Of a stretch of DNA of 10,471 nt, positions 1 through 6,953 are shown one piece after another. The stretch comes from Clostridiales bacterium (GTDB lineage Bacteria; Bacillota; Clostridia; Lachnospirales; CAG-274). Under the pieces are notes generated by a model. It saw nothing but the letters and a program-made list of their open reading frames with translations, searched no databases and had not been told where the DNA came from. Location: NCBI GenBank assembly GCA_021203425.1, contig JAJQBF010000188.1:1-10471 (forward strand), given 5' to 3'. A program made the translations under genes and the position numbers. Positions within the stretch are counted from its first letter, which is position 1. Each line of letters opens with the position of its first letter.

Positions 1-42
1 TTATTTTATTTTCCGACATTATAATAAAAATATTATAGGTAA

Positions 43-65
43 ATTGTAAAAATCCTATTGTAAAA
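43..65 (+). repeat. Two direct copies of ATTGTAAAA, 14 bases apart, upstream of the first gene
   Basis: ATTGTAAAA occurs at 43-51 and again at 57-65. The second copy contains the proposed -35 hexamer. A short dyad, ATAGG (35-39) and CCTAT (54-58), spans the space between. In AT-rich leader DNA such repeats can arise by chance, so a regulator-binding role is only an inference. CstA-family genes are often under LytTR-type two-component control, but the 14-base period is shorter than the usual LytTR repeat spacing, so I do not assign a regulator. Confidence 0.3.
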
Positions 66-86
66 TTTGTCATAAAGAGGTAAAAT
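58..86 (+). promoter_or_regulatory. Candidate sigma-A-type promoter for the unknown gene and cstA
   Basis: TTGTAA at 58-63 is followed after exactly 17 bases by TAAAAT at 81-86, each close to the TTGACA/TATAAT consensus. Transcription would start near 93, giving a leader of about 33 bases before the ATG at 126. It lies in the only non-coding stretch before the first + strand gene. AT richness makes chance matches possible. Confidence 0.45.
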
Positions 87-125
87 AATACTCAGATTAA
101 TTCTTTCCTTGGGAGTGTTTGGCTT

Positions 126-617
126 ATGACAAGAGATGAAATGGTAAAAAAGCTGACGGAAAGCTATGAAGGCTATTTTGACCTGAATTATTACAACAAT
201 TCACCTGTCGGGCTTTTTGCTCGCTGTGATTTTCACATACATAATGAAAAATATGTTCTTGTTAAAAGTGCACGTCTTTGGGAAACCGACTGTCACGAAT
301 ATGTATATATCTTCTCTGTTGAAAATTTAACGGAAGAAGTCTTTGAAAGGTGCCGAGCCTATGTTATTCAGGAGGGCGACAAGCTTATCGACCCCAAACC
401 CGGTCATATATATACATATTTAACGGCAGTCTTTATATGCGATGACTTTACAAAAGAGGCGAAAGCGCTCCTTAAAAAGTCAAAGCGTTATAAAAGCTAC
501 AGGTTTTCACTTAACGGCTGGTCTGAATTCAGAACCTTCGCCGTAAGGGCAAGGGACAGAGTCTCCTTTCATAACAAAGCAGCCAAAGAAAGTGCAAAGC
601 TTGTAAAAAAATTATAG
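126..617 (+). CDS. Unrecognised 163-aa protein encoded just upstream of cstA
   Basis: I do not recognise the family. The protein is soluble-looking, with no signal peptide and no hydrophobic segment long enough to span a membrane. It has an aromatic-rich N-terminal half (YEGYFDLNYYNN near residues 14-26), a central mixed region compatible with an alpha/beta fold, and a strongly basic C-terminus (RARDR near 141-145, ending KLVKKL) that could bind nucleic acid or acidic lipid headgroups. The ATG at 126 has a GGGAG element at 111-115, ten bases upstream, which is weak and slightly distant. It ends with TAG at 615-617, 24 bases before cstA, so the two are probably co-transcribed. That linkage suggests an accessory or regulatory role for the transporter, but this is inference only. 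Confidence 0.75.
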   Translation: MTRDEMVKKLTESYEGYFDLNYYNNSPVGLFARCDFHIHNEKYVLVKSARLWETDCHEYVYIFSVENLTEEVFERCRAYVIQEGDKLIDPKPGHIYTYLTAVFICDDFTKEAKALLKKSKRYKSYRFSLNGWSEFRTFAVRARDRVSFHNKAAKESAKLVKKL

Positions 618-641
618 TTATAATCTTAAGGAGGAATCTTT

Positions 642-2273
642 ATGAATTCAGTAGTACTTTTGTTGGGAGGATTTATAATCCTCATACTCGGTTATCTGTT
701 CTACGGCAGATGGCTGGCAAAAACCTGGGGGATTGACCCAAGCCGTGAAACCCCTGCCCATACAAAACAAGACGGTATGGACTACGTCCCCACTAAGGCT
801 CCCGTGCTTATGGGTCACCACTTTTCTTCAATCGCCGGCGCCGGTCCTATAAACGGTCCTATTCAGGCCGCTGTTTTCGGCTGGGTTCCCGTTATGCTTT
901 GGGTTCTCATCGGCGGTATCTTCATCGGCGCAACTCATGACTTCGGCGCTCTTTTCGCCTCAATCCGTCACAACGGTGCCTCTATAGGCGAAGTTATTGC
1001 CTCAACAATAGGTAAACGCGCAAAAAGACTTTTTATTATATTCTCATGGCTTGCCCTTATTTTAGTTATTGCCGCTTTCGGCTCAATTGTTGCAAATACA
1101 TTTAAAGCAACCTTCACAGAGACAGGCATTGTAGACACAGCCGCAAGCGCAGCAAATGCATCAACAGCAACAATCTCAATTCTTTTCATTATAATATCCA
1201 TAGCTTTCGGCTATTTCGTATACCGCAAAAATATGAATATTGTTGTAGGTTCCGTTATAGGCGTAATCGGTATAGTTCTCTGCCTCTTTATAGGTATTAA
1301 CTTCCACCCCATCTACTTAAGCGGAACAACATGGATGATTATAGTAGGTATCTATATTCTTATTGCCTCCGTAACCCCTGTATGGGTTCTTCTTCAGCCC
1401 AGAGATTACTTAAGCTCCTTCCTGCTTTATGCTCTTATGGCTCTTGCGGTTATAGGTATTATAGGGGCACACCCCAACCTTAATATTCCGGCTTTCACAG
1501 GCTTTAAAGACGAGCTTTCAGTCGAAGTTCTTCACGGCAGCGCCGGTTTGGGTTATCTCTTCCCTGCTCTTTTTGTAACAATTGCCTGCGGAGCAATTTC
1601 AGGTTTCCATTCACTTATTTCTTCGGGAACAACATCAAAACAGCTTGACAGCGAAGCCCATGCCCTTCCCATAGCTTATGGAAGTATGCTTATAGAATGT
1701 GCCCTTGCAATCGTTTCTCTCTGCGCTCTCAGCTATGTTTGGAATGACGTAGCAGCCGGCGAAGTCGGTTTCGTTCCCACAACTGTTTTTGCAAGCGGTA
1801 TAGCAAAAATGTTAAGCGTAATTCCCGGTCTTGAAAACACATATTCAACAGCCTATTCTCTTCTCGTTCTTGCCGTTTCCGTTTTCTGTCTGACTTCTCT
1901 TGACACAGCCGCAAGACTTGCAAGATATATGTTCCAGGAATTTTGGCTTGACGAAGGTCAAACATATAAAGACGTAACAGGAGCAAAGCATTACCTTGCT
2001 CACCCCCTTGTAGCTACGGCAATTTCCGTTGTTTTGGGAATCGCTTTAGGTCTTACGGGCTATGCTAAAATCTGGGCGCTTTTCGGAGCCTCAAACCAAC
2101 TCCTTGCAGCCCTTGCTCTCTTGGCTGTTGCCGTATGGCTGGGTAAAAACGGCAAAAACAACAAAATACTCTTTATACCTATGGTATTCATGCTTGTTGT
2201 TACAGTAGTAGCCCTCATTCAGGCTATATTCACAAACTGCGGTCAAATTATGGCAGGCGAAGACGGAGTATGA
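642..2273 (+). CDS. cstA: CstA-family carbon starvation / pyruvate or peptide transporter, ended early by TGA
   Basis: Polytopic inner-membrane transporter of the CstA/BtsT family, known in other bacteria for pyruvate or peptide uptake during nutrient limitation; the substrate here is not determinable. Family hallmarks visible in order: an N-terminal membrane segment (residues 4-22), DYVPTKAPVLMGHHFSSIAG (about 47-66) followed by AGPINGPI, then THDFGALFASIRHNGASIGE, the VWVLLQPRDYLSS segment mid-protein, SGFHSLISSGTTSKQL, and TSLDTAARLARY. The ATG at 642 has a perfect AAGGAGG at 628-634, seven bases upstream. At 543 aa it is in the short CstA subgroup (E. coli CstA is about 700). The stop at 2271-2273 is TGA, and the same frame remains open for 32 more codons of clearly membrane-protein character, so this stop probably truncates the natural protein by one helix. 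Confidence 0.9.
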   Translation: MNSVVLLLGGFIILILGYLFYGRWLAKTWGIDPSRETPAHTKQDGMDYVPTKAPVLMGHHFSSIAGAGPINGPIQAAVFGWVPVMLWVLIGGIFIGATHDFGALFASIRHNGASIGEVIASTIGKRAKRLFIIFSWLALILVIAAFGSIVANTFKATFTETGIVDTAASAANASTATISILFIIISIAFGYFVYRKNMNIVVGSVIGVIGIVLCLFIGINFHPIYLSGTTWMIIVGIYILIASVTPVWVLLQPRDYLSSFLLYALMALAVIGIIGAHPNLNIPAFTGFKDELSVEVLHGSAGLGYLFPALFVTIACGAISGFHSLISSGTTSKQLDSEAHALPIAYGSMLIECALAIVSLCALSYVWNDVAAGEVGFVPTTVFASGIAKMLSVIPGLENTYSTAYSLLVLAVSVFCLTSLDTAARLARYMFQEFWLDEGQTYKDVTGAKHYLAHPLVATAISVVLGIALGLTGYAKIWALFGASNQLLAALALLAVAVWLGKNGKNNKILFIPMVFMLVVTVVALIQAIFTNCGQIMAGEDGV

Positions 2274-2372
2274 TGCTACGTAAGAGCAATCTTGGCTTTC
2301 CTTCTTGTAGTTTTGGCAATTATTCTCGCTATTGAGAGTTTCCAAACCTTAAGCAAACAGAAGAAGGCATAA
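2274..2372 (+). other. In-frame continuation of cstA past the TGA: last transmembrane helix and tail
   Basis: Directly after the TGA, in the same frame, 32 codons run to TAA at 2370-2372. They encode a short polar lead (CYVRA), a hydrophobic run ILAFLLVVLAIILAI and a basic tail ending KQKKA, a typical final helix with a positive cytoplasmic end. There is no ATG or Shine-Dalgarno for separate translation in this frame. The full protein would be 576 residues with the TGA position included. A TGG-to-TGA change (Trp to stop) is the simplest explanation. UGA is a normal stop in two neighbouring genes, and I see no convincing SECIS-like hairpin to argue for selenocysteine. Confidence 0.7.
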
Positions 2373-2389
2373 TATATATCAGAGTATCA

Positions 2390-2428
2390 AAAAACTCCCG
2401 AAAAACATTTGGTTTCTCGGGAGTTTTT
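2390..2428. terminator. Bidirectional rho-independent terminator between cstA and the convergent split-barrel gene
   Basis: The arms 2390-2406 (AAAAACTCCCGAAAAAC) and 2412-2428 (GTTTCTCGGGAGTTTTT) pair over 17 positions with one A-C mismatch and a five-base loop. The GC core CTCCCG/CGGGAG is flanked by A and T tracts, so a U-run follows the stem on either strand. It begins 17 bases after the extended cstA frame ends and stands 13 bases beyond the stop of the minus-strand gene, fitting termination of both convergent units. Confidence 0.88.
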
Positions 2429-2441
2429 ATGTAATCATATT

Positions 2442-2837
2442 TTAAAATTTAATAACAACCGGGTCATTTGTAAAGGAATATATTACGGCTTTGGCGTCTT
2501 TTAAGTAATATACAATGGTGTTTCCTTCGGCTCCCGTTGTATACATATTTCTGAGATTGGGATATGCATCAAGCATAGCCTCCTGTGCTTCAACCCTGTC
2601 ATCTTCCGTAAGCATTCCGCTGACACGAATCCACTCTCCGCCCTTCATAGCACAAATTTCGACCTTAGGATTTTTCTCTATCTGTTTGGCAACGCTTTTG
2701 CCCTTGCCTGTTTGAATATAGAGCTTGTCCTCAAAAATGTTTACAGTGCCGAAAGGTCTTACTCTGGGCTGATCGCCCTCAACAGTTGCCAAATAATAGG
2801 TTTCCGCTTCCTTTAAAAAATCATAAACTCTTTTCAT
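2442..2837 (-). CDS. Pyridoxamine 5'-phosphate oxidase-family (FMN-binding split barrel) protein
   Basis: Small cytoplasmic flavoprotein-like protein of 131 aa, the usual length for single-domain split-barrel proteins. The start FLKEAETYYLATVEGDQPRV has the characteristic order: an N-terminal helix, then the first barrel strand (YYLATV), then PRVRPFG, which in relatives lines the flavin phosphate site. LYIQTGKGKSVAKQIEKNPK continues the barrel with the basic patch typical of the family, followed by EWIRVSGML. The substrate is unknown; members include general FMN reductases and stress-related proteins, and few in this branch have assigned functions. The ATG at 2835-2837 follows the preceding stop by 19 bases, with GAGG about eight bases upstream, so it is likely the last gene of the miaA unit and ends at the shared terminator. 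Confidence 0.88.
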   Translation of the reverse strand: MKRVYDFLKEAETYYLATVEGDQPRVRPFGTVNIFEDKLYIQTGKGKSVAKQIEKNPKVEICAMKGGEWIRVSGMLTEDDRVEAQEAMLDAYPNLRNMYTTGAEGNTIVYYLKDAKAVIYSFTNDPVVIKF

Positions 2838-2856
2838 TTTAACAGCCTCTCTTTCT

Positions 2857-4147
2857 TTATAAAATTATTCGCTTTTCGTTTACCATATTTTGCAAAGCCT
2901 TCATAAGTCCTATTTTGCCGTGGGGATAGTTAAGCCCTCCCTGCATATATACTGCAAACGGCTCACGAAGGGGAGCATCGGCGGAAAATTCTATTGATGA
3001 GCCTTGAACAAAGGCACCGGCTGCCATAATTATATCGCAGTCATAGCCGGGCATAGGCGCCGGATAGGGTAAAGCAGTACTGTCAACAGCCGCCCCCATT
3101 TGAACCCCCTGACAGAAGCTTATAAGGTTTTCCCTGTTTTCAAGCTGAATACATTGAACAATGTCATTTCTCTTTTCCGTAGGCTTAGGAGTAACCCCAA
3201 AACCCAAATCGGCAAAAATCTGTGCTCCCAAGGCAGCTGTTTTAAGGCTGCCGTTTACTGCCTGGGGCGCCTGATAAAAGCCCTGTATAAGACTTCTGAC
3301 AACACCGAGAGTAGGCCCTACTTCCTTTCCCATACCGGGAACGGTAAGCCTAAAAGCAGCGTTTTCAACATATTCAGCCTTTCCGGCAATATATCCCCCC
3401 ACAGGGGCAAGACCGCCCCCCGGGATTTTTTATAAGGGAACCTACAATAAGGTCGGCGCCGACCTCGGAAGGCTCAATATAATCCGTAAATTCGCCGTAA
3501 CAGTTGTCCACCATACAAATTATATCGGAGCGCACAGCCTTTACTCTTGCTATAATCTCCCCTATTGTTTCAACAGAAAGGGAAGGCCTTAAGCAATAGC
3601 CCTTAGACCTCTGAATTGTAACAAGCCTTGTATTGGGACGGATATTCTCGGCTATTTTCTCCATATCGACAGAACCGTCAGGCAAAAGGTCAATGTCCGA
3701 ATATTCAACACCCCAGTCCGTAAGACTGCCCTTAACCTTTCTCTTTGCCCCTATTACCCCTTCAAGAGTGTCATAGGGACTGCCCACAGGGCTTAAAAGA
3801 TGACCCCCCGGGCGAAGATTTCCAAAAAGAGCCACAGTTAAGGCATGGGTTCCGGATATAATCTGCGGGCGAACAAGAGCGTCCTCTGTCCTGAATGTAT
3901 CGGCATAAATCTTTTCGGTTACGTCTCTGCCGCTGTCGTCATAGCCGTAGCCTGTTGTTCCGCAGAAGTGGTCAATTGTCAGCCTGTTTTTCTGCATAGC
4001 CGCAATAACCTTCATTTGGTTGTATTCCGTAATTTTGTCAATCTCCCCAAAATAATCTTTAAGCTTTTCTTCAGCCTTTATAACCCTTTCGTATACCTTT
4101 TCCGATATACCGTATTCCTTTAAGGCAATTTCCTTAGTCTTATCCAT
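2857..4147 (-). pseudogene. Methionine gamma-lyase / aluminium-resistance family PLP enzyme, split by a +1 frameshift
   Basis: Two frames together make one protein. The first (4147 to a stop at 3374) carries the N-terminal region and PLP-domain signatures: SGTHALTVALFGNLRPG (about 98-114), SPVGSPYDTLEGVIG, TIQRSKGYCLRPS, CMVDNCYGEF with the cofactor Asp (D214), and GSLIKNPGG with the expected Schiff-base Lys240. The second (open to 2857) continues with GGYIAGKAEYVENAA and the C-terminal domain. The join is at the C6 run 3416-3421. Removing one base gives IKNPGGGLAPVGGYIAG, the normal family sequence, and an intact protein of about 429 aa. As it stands the product ends at 257 aa after a short out-of-frame tail. 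It starts at ATG 4147 overlapping the miaA stop by one base, with GAGGAA six bases upstream. miaA next to this family also occurs in other Bacillota (compare Bacillus YnbB). Physiological role poorly known. Confidence 0.88.
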
Positions 4148-5073
4148 TATATGTTCCTCGCAATAAATTCCGCAATTTCTTTTGCACTTTCAAAGTCTCC
4201 AATATCAACCCAAACAGCCTCTTTACAATGGTGTTTAAACCATGTCAGCTGTCTTTTGGCAAAATGCCTTGTGTCTCTCTTTATGGTGTAAACAGCCTCT
4301 TCAAGACTCATTTCACCCTGTAAATATGCCGCTGTTTCCTTATAGCCCAAGCCTTGCATACTTACAGCAATTCTGCTTATTCCTCCGTCAAGAAGAGCTT
4401 TTACTTCCTCCACAAGACCGTTTTCAATCATTTTATCAACTCGCAGGTCAATCCGCCTGTAAAGCTTTTCCCTGTCCATATTCAAAACAAAAATTTTTGC
4501 ATCATAATAAGGCTCTCGTTTTTTCTCCTCTGCATTATGCTCGGAAAAGAGCCTTCCTGTTTCCCTGTAAAACTCAAGCCCTCTTAAAACACGCTTTACA
4601 TTGTTTGCATGGACACTTTCAGCATACTTCGGGTCAATTTCTTTAAGAAGAGAATACATATATTCTCCTCCTTTTTCATTAAGCTCAGCCGTAAGCTCAT
4701 TTCTTATTGTGTAATCCCTGTTTTCTTCCGAAAAATCGTTGTTGTAAACAAGAGCGTTTATATAGAAACCTGTTCCTCCGGCTACAACGGGCATATGCCC
4801 CCTGCCGGCAATCTCTTCTATATATTTTTTGGCAAGCCGCTGAAAAACCGCCGCACTGTAGTCCTCCCAAGGCTCCAGCTCGTCTATAAGAAAATGAGGA
4901 ACTCCCTGTTTTTCCTCTTCCGTAACCTTTGCCGTTCCTATGTCCATACCCTTGTAAATCTGCATAGAATCGGCGGAAATAACCTCTCCCCCTATAAGCC
5001 GGCAAAGCTCCACCGAAACCGCAGTCTTTCCGCAGGCCGTAGGCCCGCCTATTATAATCAAAGGCTGTTTCAA
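4147..5073 (-). CDS. miaA: tRNA dimethylallyltransferase
   Basis: Cytoplasmic enzyme that transfers dimethylallyl from DMAPP to N6 of adenine 37 in tRNAs that read UNN codons (i6A37), aiding decoding fidelity. The 308-aa length is normal. Visible motifs: P-loop GGPTACGKT (9-17); DSMQIYKGMDIGTAK (35-49) with the catalytic Asp35; VPHFLID soon after; VAGGTGFYI near 97-105; NVKRVLRGLEF (the tRNA-binding region); QGLGYKE; and the C-terminal TRHFAKRQLTWF. The start is TTG at 5071-5073, supported by a perfect AAGGAGG at 5081-5087 with seven bases of spacing; no nearby ATG gives the complete P-loop. It follows the Rpn-like gene after 65 bases and overlaps the next gene by one base (TAATG), so these are translationally coupled. 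Confidence 0.97.
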   Translation of the reverse strand: MKQPLIIIGGPTACGKTAVSVELCRLIGGEVISADSMQIYKGMDIGTAKVTEEEKQGVPHFLIDELEPWEDYSAAVFQRLAKKYIEEIAGRGHMPVVAGGTGFYINALVYNNDFSEENRDYTIRNELTAELNEKGGEYMYSLLKEIDPKYAESVHANNVKRVLRGLEFYRETGRLFSEHNAEEKKREPYYDAKIFVLNMDREKLYRRIDLRVDKMIENGLVEEVKALLDGGISRIAVSMQGLGYKETAAYLQGEMSLEEAVYTIKRDTRHFAKRQLTWFKHHCKEAVWVDIGDFESAKEIAEFIARNI

Positions 5074-5080
5074 AAAAACA

Positions 5081-5087
5081 CCTCCTT
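5081..5087 (-). promoter_or_regulatory. Strong Shine-Dalgarno that sets the TTG start of miaA
   Basis: On the minus strand the sequence is AAGGAGG, then seven bases, then TTG (5073-5071). The strong site fixes TTG as the initiation codon and compensates for the weak start. Confidence 0.85.
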
Positions 5088-5138
5088 ATGCCGCCAAACT
5101 CCCCTTTTATGTCTTTTCAGTTAATTTGCAAAGAATTT

Positions 5139-5963
5139 TTAAGCACTCTTCTTTGACATATATTCATTGGCTTCACCTGCGGTAATGCCGAATTTAAATA
5201 CAGCCTTCTTTTCAATTTCAAGCTCAGAATACCCATCTTCCCGCCATATTTCAATTGCCATTAAAATAGATGCTTCTCTTGCTGCTTCGTTTCTCATATC
5301 TTCCAACAACCTACTCATACTTTCGACGCCTCCTTCTGTCTCTTTAAAGTGACGAACACGCTTTGCCAGTTCAGGATAATACATATTATCAGCAGATGTG
5401 CACTTAAAATCATGTATTAACTTCCCCAAACGTGTATTTGTATCTTTGTTATCTCCGTTTACAAAAATAATATGTCTTTCATCACCAAGAAGATTACCTG
5501 TTTCATTATCTCTCATTTCATAATGATGTATTGGCAAGCCGTCTCCGACCATATCCTTTTCAGTAAAAAAGATAACATAAGTTGAAATTAGCTTTGAATA
5601 ATCGGTACCTTCGGGCAATAATATAGTATCCATCAAGCTGCTGTTATATCTGGCACGTAAAGGCAGTTCACCTTTATCCTCACGCTGAATTTCAATGTCA
5701 TACAACTTATTGTCACAGTCCTCAGCCATAATATCCAATTTAACCGAGTGCCCTTCAATGCCCTTAATTTCACGCTGACAAATCATCTTAATGATCTTAA
5801 TATCATTTCTGTCAAAAATAATGTTCAACACTAATTCTGCAGCAGCAACGGCATCGGAACTATGCTCCCCGTCAAACACCTCTCTTAAAAATTCATCGTC
5901 AAATATGCGCAGTTTCCTGATTCTTTCCAAATCCTGTTCATTTATATGAGCTTTACCGAACAT
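5139..5963 (-). CDS. Rpn-like PD-(D/E)XK nuclease-family 'transposase' protein
   Basis: Member of the PDDEXK_2/Rpn group, often annotated as a transposase but better described as recombination-promoting nuclease relatives; members cut DNA and spread widely without a full transposition machinery. The protein is 274 aa from the ATG at 5963. The N-terminal DDEFLREVF leads to the helical part. The nuclease core is visible as VKLDIMAED (Asp77) and YDIEIQ (Glu91, Gln93), then PLRARYNSSLMDT and a KLISTYVIFF strand. The C-terminal part is charged and helical (MSRLLEDMRNEA and onward). A TTG at 5976-5978 would extend it by five residues, but the GAGGAG at 5971-5976 sits seven bases before the ATG, so I prefer the ATG. 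Its ribosome site lies inside the end of the PqqD-like gene. Whether it serves the upstream peptide cluster is unknown; it may simply have inserted. Confidence 0.88.
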   Translation of the reverse strand: MFGKAHINEQDLERIRKLRIFDDEFLREVFDGEHSSDAVAAAELVLNIIFDRNDIKIIKMICQREIKGIEGHSVKLDIMAEDCDNKLYDIEIQREDKGELPLRARYNSSLMDTILLPEGTDYSKLISTYVIFFTEKDMVGDGLPIHHYEMRDNETGNLLGDERHIIFVNGDNKDTNTRLGKLIHDFKCTSADNMYYPELAKRVRHFKETEGGVESMSRLLEDMRNEAAREASILMAIEIWREDGYSELEIEKKAVFKFGITAGEANEYMSKKSA

Positions 5964-5967
5964 ATGG

Positions 5968-6234
5968 TTACTCCTCAATTAAACCGTTTTTCCTCAGCGT
6001 CTCTATAAACTCGGCAACATCAGTCTTTGCAGAAATTTCGTCAATATCATATTGTGAAGTCAGCGCCTTAACAACAGCGTCCTCCGTTGTATCGCTTTCA
6101 AGTTTCGACCAGATGAAAGCCCCTGTTTCGTTTAAGTTCATAATATTGTTAAAATCCACGCTGTCAGCCCCAAAAGGCACAACAACAGCCGTATTTTGAA
6201 TTTTTCTGAGCATAAAGCCTTTTTTTATTTTCAT
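5968..6234 (-). CDS. PqqD-like peptide-modification chaperone (RRE-type)
   Basis: Small 88-aa protein with the PqqD fold signature: an N-terminal beta region, then the conserved LNETGAFIW stretch (about 34-42), then a helix-rich half ending AEFIETLRKNGLIEE. In peptide-modification pathways this winged-helix fold binds precursor leader peptides and presents them to modifying enzymes. A free-standing PqqD next to a HPrK-like kinase and an exporter is typical of lasso-peptide and other RiPP clusters. The start ATG at 6232-6234 overlaps the kinase stop TGA (ATGA), so the pair is translationally coupled. No modification enzyme such as a radical SAM protein follows, so its client is unknown. Confidence 0.85.
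   Translation of the reverse strand: MKIKKGFMLRKIQNTAVVVPFGADSVDFNNIMNLNETGAFIWSKLESDTTEDAVVKALTSQYDIDEISAKTDVAEFIETLRKNGLIEE
5971..5976 (-). promoter_or_regulatory. Ribosome-binding site for the Rpn-like gene, inside the pqqD-like gene
   Basis: GAGGAG lies in the last codons of the PqqD-like gene, overlapping the GAA GAG-type terminal codons. It sits seven bases ahead of ATG 5963-5961 and decides this start over the in-frame TTG at 5978, which would overlap the site itself. Confidence 0.75.
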
Positions 6235-6953
6235 TTTATTATTCCCTTTCTCATCTCGTTATAAGATGTTTCAACTGCCTCAGGGCTTATATTACAGCCC
6301 ATTATATAAATCGGAAGATTACAGAATATATCGTTTATTGTTCCCATAAACAAATCCGTTTTTTCTTCGTTATCGGGTCTTACTGTCTGTTCAAAAAATT
6401 TACCGAAAGCCTCAAAGGTTTCGGCTCTTCTTATATAATTTTTTTGGGATCTCTCAATAAAGCAGATTCCGGCAACAGGAACTTTTACATTTCTGTTAAG
6501 GTCGGTCTTGCCGCTCCAAGGTGTTCCGTAAGCATAAACTCTGCCGTCTGTCATTCTCAGAGCAGGCTTATCATCATTTAATATATATGCCTTATCTCCG
6601 AAATAATCCAGCCACAGCCCTGTATGTGTAGACTTTCCGACACCGGAAAAAGCTGAAAAAAGATAAGCATATCCGTCTACCACAACCGCCGAAGAATGAA
6701 GAAGAACTCCCTTAAATTCAATAAGCTTTTCATAAAAAGCAGCCCCCGTTAAAAGATATTCACAGTCATTTATACTTAAATGAGGATTTTCTTTTTGAAA
6801 TTCAACAAGAGAATCCTTATTTAAAATTATGCCGAAAATCGGCTTATAGCTTTTATCGCTTTCGTCTATAATATAGTCTTTAGCCTGTTTAAGCATAGTG
6901 GGATATTCATATTCAAGTCTGAAATCAATATCCGCAACACGCAAATTATACAT
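6231..6953 (-). CDS. HPr kinase-like P-loop protein of the peptide-maturation type
   Basis: A 240-aa protein related to the catalytic domain of HPr serine kinase/phosphorylase but lacking the long N-terminal domain of true HprK (about 310 aa). Visible elements: LLHSSAVVVDG (84-94), where the His sits at a position typical before the P-loop strand; the Walker A FSGVGKST (102-109, Lys107); and ILNDDKPALR (124-133) with the acidic pair D127-D128. GTPWSGK follows. In paeninodin-type lasso clusters such kinases phosphorylate a Ser on the precursor peptide; the client here is unknown. I choose ATG 6951-6953 (protein begins MYNLRVADID), because AGGAGG at 6960-6965 sits six bases upstream; the upstream ATG at 6977 would place that site inside the gene. 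The gene overlaps the transporter stop by eight bases and its own stop by four with the next gene. Confidence 0.85.
   Translation of the reverse strand: MYNLRVADIDFRLEYEYPTMLKQAKDYIIDESDKSYKPIFGIILNKDSLVEFQKENPHLSINDCEYLLTGAAFYEKLIEFKGVLLHSSAVVVDGYAYLFSAFSGVGKSTHTGLWLDYFGDKAYILNDDKPALRMTDGRVYAYGTPWSGKTDLNRNVKVPVAGICFIERSQKNYIRRAETFEAFGKFFEQTVRPDNEEKTDLFMGTINDIFCNLPIYIMGCNISPEAVETSYNEMRKGIIK

Noticed and set aside
2271..2273. Alternative genetic code with TGA read as tryptophan
   Set aside because: TGA terminates the GH105 gene (9284-9286) and the HPrK-like gene (6231-6233) at natural ends, and TGG is used freely for Trp.
2274..2330. Selenocysteine insertion at the cstA TGA
   Set aside because: Only a tiny AAGA-GCAA-TCTT hairpin follows, unlike a bacterial SECIS, and the family is not known to use selenocysteine. 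A Trp codon change is simpler.
3374..3421. Programmed ribosomal frameshifting in the PLP-enzyme gene
   Set aside because: No stimulatory structure was identified and this enzyme family has no known need for two products; a homopolymer indel explains it.
5104..5131. Possible minus-strand promoter for miaA (TTGCAA ... ATAAAA)
   Set aside because: Spacing is only 14-15 bases and the -10 match is poor; the 65-base gap does not require a promoter.
5139..5978. Insertion sequence around the 'transposase-like' gene
   Set aside because: No terminal inverted repeats or target duplication seen near either end; Rpn-type genes do not form classical insertion sequences.
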